Positions 1 through 6,881 of a DNA stretch of 10,482 nucleotides are shown here, in pieces. The stretch is from Oscillospiraceae bacterium (lineage in GTDB: Bacteria; Bacillota; Clostridia; Oscillospirales; Ruminococcaceae): positions 1 to 10,482 of the forward strand of contig JAFYEQ010000295.1 of the NCBI GenBank assembly GCA_017544185.1, written 5' to 3'. Made by a program: the position numbers and the translations under genes. Position 1 is the stretch's first letter; each line of letters starts with the position of its first letter. A model generated the notes under the pieces. It made no database searches. It saw nothing but the letters and a program-made list of their open reading frames with translations, and was not told the origin of the DNA.

Positions 1-708
1 CTTCTTGCACTCGGGACAGCGGCATACCGTGATCTTCTTGGAATGCATTGCAGCGCGTATGGACTCCTCAGCGTAGAAGGTACGGAAGTAGCGCTGTTCA
101 CGCTGTATGCGCTTCTCCTCCTCGATCTCGGCGAGGATCTCGGCGTATCCGTCGGGGATATAGCGGGCAAGATCTGTCTTTCGTCCGATGCGGTAGGTGT
201 ATATCGCGTCATTGAGCGCATCGTGAGCCTGAAGATCTGTGGGCAGTCCCAACAGCTCCGTGGCGGGGACCACACCGTACTGGCGCCCGTCATGGGTGTG
301 TCTGCGGGAGAATATGATCTGCAGGTCTATGAAAGAGGGCAGCATACTGTCGTCCATGCCGTGTACGGCCATATTCGCCCGCAGTACCTTCTCATCCTCC
401 GAGCCCCATGCGACGAATACCGGGTCGCTGCCGCAGAACTCCATCAGACGGCCGAAGGCGTCGCGAAAGGGGAGACCGTAGCTCAGGGCAGTGGAGTCCA
501 GGCCCGTCACCTTCTTGACCATGTAGTGTATGCGCCGATAGAACTTCGGGCGCACGCACATCTGGAAGGTCTCCATCTTCTTGTATGTCTCGTCGGTGCG
601 TACAGCTCCTATGCGGATGATCTCACCGTACATGGGGACAGGCTCGGTTATGAGCGTGTCCGGCTTCATGGGCTGGTTCCATTCGAGGTCGATAACGATA
701 AGATTCAT
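1..708 (-). CDS. DEDDh-family 3'-5' exonuclease (RNase T/DnaQ/KapD-like), 3' end outside window
   Basis: A minus-strand frame is open for 236 codons from ATG at 706-708 and runs off the left edge. The N-terminus MNLIVIDLEWNQP holds the ExoI motif (D7, E9). VAWGSEDEKVL (97-107) fits ExoII with D105, and AHDALNDA (161-168) is the ExoIII H-x4-D motif with H162 and D167, so all four acidic residues and the catalytic His are present. This family removes nucleotides from the 3' ends of RNA or DNA using two metal ions; the substrate cannot be told from sequence. At the cut edge a Cys cluster, CRCPECKK (229-236), looks like the start of a C-terminal zinc ribbon. The start ATG overlaps the stop of the upstream CBS gene as ATGA, so it is probably translationally coupled as the last visible gene of the MreB operon. 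KapD-like is the closest description; the exact subfamily is uncertain. Confidence 0.9.
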   Translation of the reverse strand, partial: MNLIVIDLEWNQPMKPDTLITEPVPMYGEIIRIGAVRTDETYKKMETFQMCVRPKFYRRIHYMVKKVTGLDSTALSYGLPFRDAFGRLMEFCGSDPVFVAWGSEDEKVLRANMAVHGMDDSMLPSFIDLQIIFSRRHTHDGRQYGVVPATELLGLPTDLQAHDALNDAIYTYRIGRKTDLARYIPDGYAEILAEIEEEKRIQREQRYFRTFYAEESIRAAMHSKKITVCRCPECKK

Positions 709-1115
709 GTTATGTTCCTCGAGGACGGCTCCATAGCTATGAGCACATCATGGCGCGTGACTATACCCGAGAATATGCCCCGTGAGTCTATGACGGGGAT
801 GAAATTCTGTGATATGATCTTGTCGAACAGCGTAGCGTAGTCAGCGTCGATGTATACCGTCTCGAACCTGGAGACGCTGGCCAGATCTCCCAAGGTCATA
901 CCGTCAGAGCCTATGGCGCTGACAGAGCCCGTGTCGAGTATCTTGTACAGGAAGTCTCTTTCGCTGACGACGCCGATGTAGAGCCCCTCGCGGTCTATCA
1001 CCGGTATAGCTGTGAAGCCTGTCTCTATGAACTTATCGAGCCCCTCTGCCGCGGTCATATCGCTGTAGAGATATGATACCTCCGACTTGGGCTTTATGAG
1101 CATTGCAGTATTCAT
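705..1115 (-). CDS. Tandem CBS-domain protein
   Basis: This 136-residue protein consists almost entirely of two CBS modules. The first spans about residues 12-62 (FTAIPVIDREGLYIGVVSE at 34-52, then RDFL) and the second about 75-128 (FIPVIDSRGIFSGIVTRHDV at 105-124). Each shows the usual pattern of a hydrophobic strand, a D-x2-G turn, G-[VI]-V-[ST] and then R-x-D. A CBS pair folds into a Bateman module that commonly binds AMP, ATP, SAM or similar ligands, so a small cytoplasmic adenine-nucleotide sensor is the likely role. No catalytic domain is attached. The start ATG follows AAAGGTGG at good spacing. It lies 50 bp after the TraX-like gene and overlaps the exonuclease start by 4 bases (ATGA), placing it in the MreB operon. 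Its ligand and partner are unknown; regulating a product of the same operon is inference. Confidence 0.9.
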   Translation of the reverse strand: MNTAMLIKPKSEVSYLYSDMTAAEGLDKFIETGFTAIPVIDREGLYIGVVSERDFLYKILDTGSVSAIGSDGMTLGDLASVSRFETVYIDADYATLFDKIISQNFIPVIDSRGIFSGIVTRHDVLIAMEPSSRNIT

Positions 1116-1165
1116 TATTTACCACCTTTATGCCATTGGGAAGTAAGTGTACCGGTATGCCGCGG

Positions 1166-1921
1166 TCATCGCACGACATAGAGTATCACCCAGAATATCA
1201 GTAGGTGCAGTGGGTATATGATATAGGATATCCACTTGTTGAATGGCGACTTTTTGCCTGCCTCGCCGTTGTACGCATACAGGAAGGGTATCACCAGGAA
1301 CACCCCCGCCTGCCACAGCTCGCCGTACCAGTGGTATCCGGCCTTTGCAAGGAAGAAGCAGGCGCTTATCACGTGTATCGCGCATATCACGGAGTAGAGC
1401 CGTACCTGTTCTCTCCGGTCATCTCTGTTCTTGTAGAAGATCCACGCCATGAACGGGCCTATGACGCCCCAGTCACAGCACCATGTGATCATTATCAGCC
1501 CGAAGACGACCATGTTCTTCAGCGGACGGTCCTTTATCTTCTCGTTGGCGGTCAGCATCAGGAACGTCAGGAACAGTGTGATGACCACATTGAAGTCGAG
1601 GACCGCCAGCTTGCCGTAGTGCGAGAGGGCGTAGGGTATCTGTGAGATCAGTCCGAAGGCCAAGAGCCGTGTGCCGTATCGTTTCCGAGAGGATGTGTGT
1701 ATGAAGCCCTCCACCAGAAAGAATATCATTATAGGTCCCGTGAGCCTGCCTATGACGCGCATGAGAGCATATACCGCGATCCGCTGCCACGGTGCATCGG
1801 GCAGACCGTCCGACAGCATGAACATGGCGATATGATCTATGATCATTGCTGCTATGGCGATATACTTTATCTGACAGCGGTCAAGGGCGGTCTTTGGGGT
1901 ACTGTCGATATCGTTGGTCAC
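1166..1921 (-). CDS. TraX-family multi-pass membrane protein (putative acyltransferase)
   Basis: The protein has about eight to nine hydrophobic segments. In the 251-residue form these include residues 20-36, 50-72, 109-123, 136-148, 152-164, 175-193, 204-216 and 232-250. Family-like blocks are IAAMIIDHIAMF near the N-terminus, RLTGPIMIFFLVEGF, CDWGVIGPFMAW and a C-terminal YIIYPLHLLIFW. TraX proteins are named after the F-plasmid pilin N-acetylase; chromosomal relatives are common in Firmicutes and mostly uncharacterised, so acyl transfer at the membrane is a family-based guess. I chose the GTG at 1919-1921 because it follows GGGAGG at 8-base spacing and overlaps the upstream kinase-like stop as GTGA. 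An ATG at 1943-1945 (259 aa) is possible but has a weak ribosome site and a 28-base overlap. No conjugation genes are nearby, so a pilus role is unlikely. Confidence 0.85.
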   Translation of the reverse strand: MTNDIDSTPKTALDRCQIKYIAIAAMIIDHIAMFMLSDGLPDAPWQRIAVYALMRVIGRLTGPIMIFFLVEGFIHTSSRKRYGTRLLAFGLISQIPYALSHYGKLAVLDFNVVITLFLTFLMLTANEKIKDRPLKNMVVFGLIMITWCCDWGVIGPFMAWIFYKNRDDRREQVRLYSVICAIHVISACFFLAKAGYHWYGELWQAGVFLVIPFLYAYNGEAGKKSPFNKWISYIIYPLHLLIFWVILYVVR

Positions 1922-2742
1922 GATACGGTCCTCCCGCTGTTCCATGCCGCCTCGAAGGCCTCTATGGACGGGTATCTGTCGGCCCTGTCAGCGCTCGATG
2001 CCTTCTTCAGCACATCATAGTGAGCCTTGTCCAGCGGGAACACGCTCTCGTCCTCATCGCTGTCTGTGAACAGGGAGAAGCCCATCTTCCCCAGTGTGAA
2101 CACATTGGTCACCTCATCAAGGACGGAGCCCAGCGTATACTCTTCCGGGGACAGGAAGCGTTCGCTTCCCCACATGCGCCCCATATCATTGATACACGGC
2201 TTTTTCCTGAAAAAGTCGATATCGCATATGGTCGTCCTGCCCGTGTCCGCATCGTACATTATGCTGCCGTCATAGAAGTCCACAGCATGATATCCCTGAC
2301 GGTGTATATCCTTCATGAAGGCTATGATGTCGGCGAATACAGACAGCTTGTCCTCCGTAGGGAGACCCATTATGCTGCAGTGCCCCTCGGGGTACATCCG
2401 CGCCATGCATTTGCCCTCTGCCCATGTGAATATGAGCGCCAGGCCGCCTGCGACCTCCTCGGAGCCTATATATTTTATAAGATATGAGCTCGCTATGTCC
2501 CTGTACAGGGGTATAGTATCTCTGAGACGCTTTACTGCATCACAGGGCGCACCCTCGTACTCCGCGGGCTCTGCACCTGCGAACTTGATGAACAGCTTCC
2601 TGCTGCCGTCGTCTACGCCGAAGCATATATTCCCCGAGTCCTGATCGTCGAACACCTTGAATACTTTCCCGTACCTGTGAAGGAACGAGAAGTCGAACTC
2701 TTTTTTTATCTTGAACGTTATATCGTCTATCGTTTGGAGCAT
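1918..2742 (-). CDS. Atypical protein-kinase-fold protein
   Basis: This 274-residue protein has a divergent kinase fold. Residues 40-53 (CFGVDDGSRKLFIK) fit the strand carrying the ATP-binding lysine, K53. A hinge-like LIFTWAEGK lies at 103-111. YHAVDFYDGS (151-160) occupies the catalytic-loop position with D155 as the likely base, and CDIDFF (173-178) replaces DFG. FLSPEE (196-201) resembles the APE motif, followed by an F-helix-like stretch TNVFTLGKMGFSLF. No clear glycine-rich loop is visible, and the Lys and Asn of HRDxKxxN are absent. Spacing from D155 to the DFG-like Asp is identical to that in the kinase encoded at 6882-8225. Activity on proteins is likely but unproven; a small-molecule kinase of the aminoglycoside-phosphotransferase type, or a pseudokinase, are alternatives. 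It starts 23 bp after mreB, with AGGAG unusually close to the ATG. Confidence 0.8.
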   Translation of the reverse strand: MLQTIDDITFKIKKEFDFSFLHRYGKVFKVFDDQDSGNICFGVDDGSRKLFIKFAGAEPAEYEGAPCDAVKRLRDTIPLYRDIASSYLIKYIGSEEVAGGLALIFTWAEGKCMARMYPEGHCSIMGLPTEDKLSVFADIIAFMKDIHRQGYHAVDFYDGSIMYDADTGRTTICDIDFFRKKPCINDMGRMWGSERFLSPEEYTLGSVLDEVTNVFTLGKMGFSLFTDSDEDESVFPLDKAHYDVLKKASSADRADRYPSIEAFEAAWNSGRTVS

Positions 2743-2765
2743 ATCTCCTGCTTTCGTCTGAACTG

Positions 2766-3776
2766 TTATTTATAGCCGTACATGGATATGCGCTCAAAGC
2801 CGCTCTCCAGCTTGCTGATGTGCTTGAACGCCAGCCCCGTGCCTCTTGCTACGCAGCGTATGGGATCCTCTGCGGCCCGCACCTTTATCTTCAGTTCCTT
2901 TTCCATCAGACGGTCAAGGCCGCCTATGAGCGCACCGCCGCCTGTGAGTATTATGCCGTCGCGTCCGATATCGCCCGCCAGCTCGGGAGGGGTCTCCTCC
3001 AGGAGGGAGCGCACAGCGTAGATCAGCTCGTTGATATGATCTATGACGGCCTTGTATATATCGTGATCGTCCATCTCCACCTTGGAGGGCAGGCCCGAGA
3101 TCTGGTCTATACCTTTCACGGCCATCTTGCGGGAGCCGTCGGGGGAGCACACCTCTGCGAGAGTGATCTTTGCGTTCTCGGCTGTACGCTCACCTATGAG
3201 CAGACGGTAGCGGTTGGATACATAGCGTATTATCGCCTGATCTAGCTTGTTGCCGCCGATCTTCAGTGAGTTCTTGCATACTATGCCATTCATGGACAGC
3301 ACTGCCAGATCCGTAGTGCCGCCGCCGATGTCCACCACCATATGGCCGTGAGCCTCGGATATGTCCACGCCTGCGCCCAAGAGAGCCGCCACAGGCTCCT
3401 CTATGAGGTATACCTGTTTTGCTCCTGCTTCACGGGCAGCGTCGATCACTGCGCGGCTCTCCACATCGGTAGTCAGCGAGGGCACGCATATGATCATGCG
3501 AGGCATAAGTATCTGACGCGAAGCCACGCGCTTTATGCATTCCTTTATCAGGGTATCTGCCATATCATAGTCGGAGATGACTCCGTCTGACAGGGGGCGT
3601 ATCACAGCGATATGATCGGGGGTCCTCCCGATCATACGGTAGGCCTCCGTGCCCACTGCCATTATCTCATTCGTCCTTTTATTGAATGCCACCACAGACG
3701 GTTCGTAGAATACTACGCCTCTGTTCTCTATGGTGATCATTATATTGGCAGTGCCCAGATCTATCCCAATATCCAT
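2766..3776 (-). CDS. mreB: MreB-family actin-like cell-shape protein
   Basis: The 336-residue protein matches the usual MreB length and carries the actin-fold ATPase motifs. These are DIGIDLGTAN at 2-11 (phosphate 1), YLIEEPVAALLGAG at 123-136, VVDIGGGTTDLAVLS at 147-161 (phosphate 2) and GIILTGGGALIGGLDRLM at 274-291 (adenosine motif). MreB polymers lie under the membrane and organise peptidoglycan synthesis. No mreC or mreD follows; instead come a kinase-like gene, a TraX-like gene, a CBS gene and an exonuclease gene. It may therefore be a second MreB/Mbl/MreBH-type paralogue rather than the main shape gene, so the symbol denotes the family. I start at ATG 3774-3776 after TTGGGG at 6-base spacing. 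The frame stays open upstream to a TTG at 3837-3839, but that TTG is part of the -35 box, so the 21-residue extension is not real. Confidence 0.93.
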   Translation of the reverse strand: MDIGIDLGTANIMITIENRGVVFYEPSVVAFNKRTNEIMAVGTEAYRMIGRTPDHIAVIRPLSDGVISDYDMADTLIKECIKRVASRQILMPRMIICVPSLTTDVESRAVIDAAREAGAKQVYLIEEPVAALLGAGVDISEAHGHMVVDIGGGTTDLAVLSMNGIVCKNSLKIGGNKLDQAIIRYVSNRYRLLIGERTAENAKITLAEVCSPDGSRKMAVKGIDQISGLPSKVEMDDHDIYKAVIDHINELIYAVRSLLEETPPELAGDIGRDGIILTGGGALIGGLDRLMEKELKIKVRAAEDPIRCVARGTGLAFKHISKLESGFERISMYGYK

Positions 3777-3810
3777 AGATACCCCAACATACACACAATT
3801 TATCATTATA

Positions 3811-3839
3811 ATTATAATCCAAAACCGATGATTTGTCAA
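3811..3839 (-). promoter_or_regulatory. Consensus sigma-A promoter of the mreB operon
   Basis: Read on the minus strand, TTGACA lies at 3834-3839, then exactly 17 bases, then TATAAT at 3811-3816. Both hexamers match the consensus perfectly. Transcription would begin near 3804, giving a leader of about 28 bases before the mreB ATG at 3776. It sits immediately after the terminator of the preceding operon. No operator is evident, so strong, largely constitutive expression is expected. Confidence 0.9.
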
Positions 3840-3873
3840 GTATTCTTTTGCAGCCCGTCATCTAAAGCGCAAC

Positions 3874-3903
3874 AAAAAAGCACGGTGCCCGAGGCACCGT
3901 GCT
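3874..3903 (-). terminator. Rho-independent terminator of the five-gene operon
   Basis: On the minus strand a perfect 11-bp GC-rich stem (AGCACGGTGCC pairing with GGCACCGTGCT) closes a 3-base loop and is followed directly by a run of six T (3874-3879, one of which also pairs in the stem). It begins 12 bases after the stop codon of the repeat-rich protein. It should insulate that operon from the mreB promoter, whose -35 box lies 35 bases further on. The other strand has no T run after the hairpin, so it is probably one-directional. Confidence 0.93.
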
Positions 3904-3915
3904 CTGTATACATCA

Positions 3916-5052
3916 TCAGTTCTTGCGCTGGTTCTGCTTAGCAGCCTTCTTTGCCTGTTCAGCTGCCTTCTTCATGTCCTCCTTGGACATGGTAGCGTTG
4001 TTGCTGCCTTCCTCTACGCCTTCGATGTCATCGAGGATAGCATCAACATCGGTATCGTCATCGTCATCCATGAAGGATGCCAGACGCTTCTTGAAGGATC
4101 CGCCGCCGCCGCCCAGGAACTGGGATACCATAGCGGACTGGTTCTGGCTGAGCTGTACCGAGCCTCCGCGGTAAGCACTGGTAGCTGCTGCGGATGCAAC
4201 GGGAGAAGTCGCTGCGGGGTTCACGCCGCCAACATATGCCGACTGGCCCTGCGGAGGATAGCCGCCCTGCATGCCCTGCTGAGGATAGCCCTGCTGGGGG
4301 AAACCACCCTGCTGAGGATAGCCGCCCTGCTGAGGATAACCCTGCTGGGGGAAACCACCCTGCTGAGGATAACCCTGCTGGGGGAAACCACCCTGCTGAG
4401 GATAACCGCCCTGCTGAGGATAACCCTGCTGGGGGAACCCGCCCTGCTGAGGATAGCCGCCCTGCTGGGGGAACCCGCCCTGCTGAGCGCCCTGCTGGGG
4501 CTGACCGCCCTGACCGGGCTGGTTGTAGAGGAACTTGGGATCTGCGGTATTGGGATGAGCTGTGGAAGGCTCTGCAGCCTGGCCCTCGCCCTCGAAGAAG
4601 GGATTGGACTCATCGAACTCGAAGCCGCTCACGAACTCTGCGGGAGCGCCCGACTCGGAGGTGCCCTGAGAAGGCAGGAACTCTACGACGGTCTTCTCTT
4701 CGTTCTTGCTTATAGCAACGCCGCAGTCGCGGTTGGTGATATTAGCCTTTATGAGGAGCTCCAGGATATCCTGCTCGGGCTCCTTTACAGTGCCGTCAGC
4801 GACTGTCACGGTGATCATCTGAGAAGCCTTGGTGTTCCTGGCTGAGATCATGCTGTTTATCGTGTTCTCTGCAGCGCTTACCTTGACAGCCTCGTCTTCC
4901 TCGATCCTTACGCCGGTAACGCCTGCGAACATAGTCTGATCTGCTGCCTGTATGAGACACAGCTCAGCATCCTCTCCCACATATCCGGGGAAAGCCTTCT
5001 TGACAGTCTCCGCATAGTCCACAGCTATGCCGTACAATGCACTTGTTTTCAT
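3916..5052 (-). CDS. Uncharacterised protein with Gly/Tyr/Phe/Pro/Gln repeat tract
   Basis: I do not recognise this 378-residue protein. Residues 1 to about 128 look like a folded alpha/beta domain without a signal peptide or membrane segment. A low-complexity link follows, then about 90 residues (roughly 178-270) of [12 protein letters not shown] and GYPQQ repeats, an Ala/Ser-rich stretch, a pentaglycine at 314-318, an acidic run of five Asp near 329-333, and a Lys/Ala-rich helical tail. Tyr, Phe and Gln repeats with many glycines resemble prion-like or phase-separating tracts, and also flexible linkers; self-association is inference. The ATG at 5050-5052 is preferred because GGGG lies 7 bases upstream; an in-frame ATG at 5068-5070 would overlap that ribosome site. 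It is the last gene of the TerY-P operon, 67 bp after the phosphatase gene, and could be a substrate or scaffold for the triad. Confidence 0.88.
   Translation of the reverse strand: MKTSALYGIAVDYAETVKKAFPGYVGEDAELCLIQAADQTMFAGVTGVRIEEDEAVKVSAAENTINSMISARNTKASQMITVTVADGTVKEPEQDILELLIKANITNRDCGVAISKNEEKTVVEFLPSQGTSESGAPAEFVSGFEFDESNPFFEGEGQAAEPSTAHPNTADPKFLYNQPGQGGQPQQGAQQGGFPQQGGYPQQGGFPQQGYPQQGGYPQQGGFPQQGYPQQGGFPQQGYPQQGGYPQQGGFPQQGYPQQGMQGGYPPQGQSAYVGGVNPAATSPVASAAATSAYRGGSVQLSQNQSAMVSQFLGGGGGSFKKRLASFMDDDDDTDVDAILDDIEGVEEGSNNATMSKEDMKKAAEQAKKAAKQNQRKN
4246..4506 (-). repeat. In-frame tandem repeats encoding [17 protein letters not shown]
   Basis: DNA repeats of 15 and 18 bases encode [11 protein letters not shown] and GGFPQQ. 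They combine into a higher-order 51-base unit ([17 protein letters not shown]), seen about three times, plus one shortened 33-base copy lacking GGYPQQ. Copies are nearly identical at DNA level with a few third-position changes such as TATCC/TTATCC. Every unit is a multiple of three, so gain or loss of copies would keep the reading frame. Copy number is a likely site of strain variation and of assembly error. Confidence 0.9.
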
Positions 5053-5069
5053 AGTATTACCCCATATCA

Positions 5070-5115
5070 TGTCACGGACAGACCGCTCTGTGAGAACGGC
5101 AGAAGTCTGTCACGG
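5070..5115 (-). repeat. Paired short repeats between phosphatase and repeat-protein genes
   Basis: The gap between the PP2C stop and the next start holds a perfect 7-base inverted repeat (GACAGAC at 5077-5083, GTCTGTC at 5105-5111) with a 21-base loop. It also holds an 8-base direct repeat TGTCACGG (5070-5077 and 5108-5115). An RNA hairpin just before the ribosome site is possible. There is no T run, so it is not a terminator. Repeats this short can arise by chance. Confidence 0.3.
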
Positions 5116-5119
5116 TCGG

Positions 5120-6019
5120 TCACTTTTTGAGAAGAGCCGCTCTGCGGTCGGCTGCCTTCTGCTTGTTCTCAGCAACGCGCTTGTTGATCAGGTCTACGTT
5201 CGCGCGAACGTTCTCGTCCACACATACGCATGCGAAGGATACATCATCCTCCGTACCAAAATGGGACCTCTTGGTGATATTCTTCAGCACGGTCTCTGAG
5301 AACTCGGGAAGATCCTTGAGCTGCGATGTGATGATCACATGGTAGTCGAGGAAATCGTTCTCACTGCCGAAGGATGTGTACAGACCGTCAGTGGAGGTAT
5401 AGAGGGCGATGACCTTCTTGTCCTTCTCATAGAACGCTCTGAACATCGTGGATGCGTTTGCATTGCACATAGACGCAGTTACATTCGCGGGAGCGGACTC
5501 ATCATATTCCGTGGGAGTGATGGCATAGCCATCTTCAAACACTGCTACAAGGCTGCCGTCGCCGATCTGGAAGCCGAACGAGTAATCTATACCGCATACA
5601 GCTGTTATCAGGGTAGTGCCGTAGTAGGACTCGGGCGGGATCGCTTCAAATTCAGCTTCAGTGAACTTGGAACGCTCCTCGTCGGTCACGGGGTTCTCCT
5701 TGAGATGTGCATTCACCTTATTGTTCCATACAGAGATGACCTGCTTCTCTATGTTCTTGATGACGCGCTTGTGGTTCGCGGGGAACTCCTTCTCGAAGGA
5801 GTCCGCATCCTCATAGAACCTTGCAAGTGTCTCGAGCACCGCATCTACCGCACACTGTGACCCCACATTGGAACGGAAGTGCTTCTTGCTCCCGTGTCCG
5901 TCTGCGGCAACAGCAGCGGCATAGCGCTCTGAGATCACATGAGCGGACGCATCCTGACACACGAGGTCGCGGCGAACGTGGCTCGCACCCTGTACAGAAT
6001 AGCTAAAACCTTTGAACAT
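5120..6019 (-). CDS. PP2C-family metal-dependent Ser/Thr phosphatase of TerY-P triad
   Basis: The 299-residue protein has the PP2C motifs in order: CQDA with D23, ADGHGS with D40-G43, YYGTTL with G134-T136, IGDGS with D154, STDGLYTSF with D211, and GTEDDVSF with D258 and D259. The metal-binding aspartates therefore appear intact and an active Mn/Mg phosphatase removing phosphate from Ser/Thr is expected in the cytoplasm. An insert of about 60 residues (roughly 70-130), charged and partly helical, sits between the DGHG and GTT motifs, and the C-terminus is a basic helical tail. The ATG follows GAGGT at about 7-base spacing, 15 bp after the TerY-like gene, so the two are surely cotranscribed. 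Given the neighbouring kinase it most likely reverses that kinase's phosphorylations, matching the known kinase/vWA/PP2C triad; the substrates are unknown. Confidence 0.95.
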   Translation of the reverse strand: MFKGFSYSVQGASHVRRDLVCQDASAHVISERYAAAVAADGHGSKKHFRSNVGSQCAVDAVLETLARFYEDADSFEKEFPANHKRVIKNIEKQVISVWNNKVNAHLKENPVTDEERSKFTEAEFEAIPPESYYGTTLITAVCGIDYSFGFQIGDGSLVAVFEDGYAITPTEYDESAPANVTASMCNANASTMFRAFYEKDKKVIALYTSTDGLYTSFGSENDFLDYHVIITSQLKDLPEFSETVLKNITKRSHFGTEDDVSFACVCVDENVRANVDLINKRVAENKQKAADRRAALLKK

Positions 6020-6034
6020 ACCGCCGACCTCACA

Positions 6035-6859
6035 TTACCAGCCGGTATCGAAGGATACCGCATCTGCATCGTCCTGGTTCTGGACGAACTCCTGGATCTG
6101 CTGACCGAGGAGCTTCTGCTTAGCAGCGTATACGTCCTCATCGCCGAGCTCTTCGCCCGTCTCATCGGAGAGGGTCATGGACTTGGAACCTATCTGAGAA
6201 GCGGTGACAGCGACTACCTTTATCATCTGAGCCAGCTGACCGCCGGAGTATGCATGTACGACCGTATCCTTGGTGCCAGTGAACTCAGCCAGCATCTCGT
6301 CGTTAGTCTCAGAGCCGATACCCAGAGCTGCCTTGAGGGCGAACTTGTACCAGGAGTTGGCCTTGAGAGCTTCCAGACCTGCCTTATAGTCATCGGAAGG
6401 ATAGCCGTCTGTCATAAGGAATATGACGGGTGCGAAGGAAAGGGACGGGGAGTTGAGGAAGCTGTTGCGGGACATTCTGGAGGAAAGCTCCTTGAATGCT
6501 TCGCCCATGCTCGTAACACCGTCGGGACGCAGCCTTGACCACTCGAAGTCCTCGATGGAGATAGGCTGGGGGTACATCCATGCAACGTCTGTGGAGAAGG
6601 TGAGCACAGCGATCTTTACATCGGTGTCAGCCTCGCCCACACGTCTGATCTCGGGGATGAGCTCCTCCATAACAGTATTGAGCTCGCCCATCTTCTTGCC
6701 TCTCATCGATCCCGAAGTATCGATCAGGAAGAATATTACGAGGCTCTTCCTTGACACGCCTGTCGCCGAAAGGGGATCGTCGTCGTCAAAGTCAAGCATA
6801 TTATCAAGCTCGGTGTCCTTAGGTGCAGATGCTGCACCCTTGTTCTTGTTCTTGCTCAT
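6035..6859 (-). CDS. terY: TerY-like von Willebrand factor A domain protein
   Basis: The 274-residue protein has a single vWA domain at about residues 38-220 with a complete MIDAS metal site: DTSGSM at 47-52 (D47, S49, S51), T116 in GVTSMGEA, and D151 in MTDGYPSD. LVIFFLIDTSGSM and the later PVIFLMTDGYPSDD closely resemble TerY of tellurite-resistance loci. A short acidic N-terminal segment (DFDDDDP, 23-29) and a polar acidic C-terminal tail flank the domain; no signal peptide or membrane segment is visible. vWA domains bind protein partners through the metal ion, so a scaffolding role between kinase and phosphatase is the usual proposal. ATG follows AGGAGAG at good spacing, 22 bp after the kinase gene and 15 bp before the phosphatase gene. 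No other ter gene (terB, C, D, E or Z) is present, so tellurite resistance should not be inferred from the symbol. Confidence 0.93.
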   Translation of the reverse strand: MSKNKNKGAASAPKDTELDNMLDFDDDDPLSATGVSRKSLVIFFLIDTSGSMRGKKMGELNTVMEELIPEIRRVGEADTDVKIAVLTFSTDVAWMYPQPISIEDFEWSRLRPDGVTSMGEAFKELSSRMSRNSFLNSPSLSFAPVIFLMTDGYPSDDYKAGLEALKANSWYKFALKAALGIGSETNDEMLAEFTGTKDTVVHAYSGGQLAQMIKVVAVTASQIGSKSMTLSDETGEELGDEDVYAAKQKLLGQQIQEFVQNQDDADAVSFDTGW

Positions 6860-6881
6860 TTTTATCTCTCCTCAAAATTTG

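Noticed and set aside
43..840. Long plus-strand open frame (265 codons) opposite the exonuclease and CBS genes
   Set aside because: It is an antisense shadow; the minus strand carries an intact DEDDh exonuclease with all motifs, and the plus-strand product has no recognisable features.
1166..1945. Conjugative element suggested by a TraX-like gene
   Set aside because: No relaxase, coupling protein, pilin or mobility gene is nearby, and chromosomal TraX-family proteins are common in Firmicutes.
3777..3839. N-terminal membrane anchor on MreB
   Set aside because: The hydrophobic extension is encoded by the promoter region itself, upstream of the predicted transcript start.
4246..4506. CRISPR-like array
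   Set aside because: Repeat units of 15 to 51 bases are contiguous, in frame and without unique spacers, so this is a coding tandem repeat.
4194..4715. Repetitive open frames on both strands across the repeat tract (plus 4194-4715, minus 4221-4613)
   Set aside because: They are other-frame readings of the PQQ repeats; the frame giving GGYPQQ continues into a coherent N-terminal domain with a good start, the others do not.
6035..6859. Tellurite-resistance locus
   Set aside because: Only a TerY-like gene is present; no terB, terC, terD, terE or terZ genes occur in the window, so the name reflects the vWA family only.
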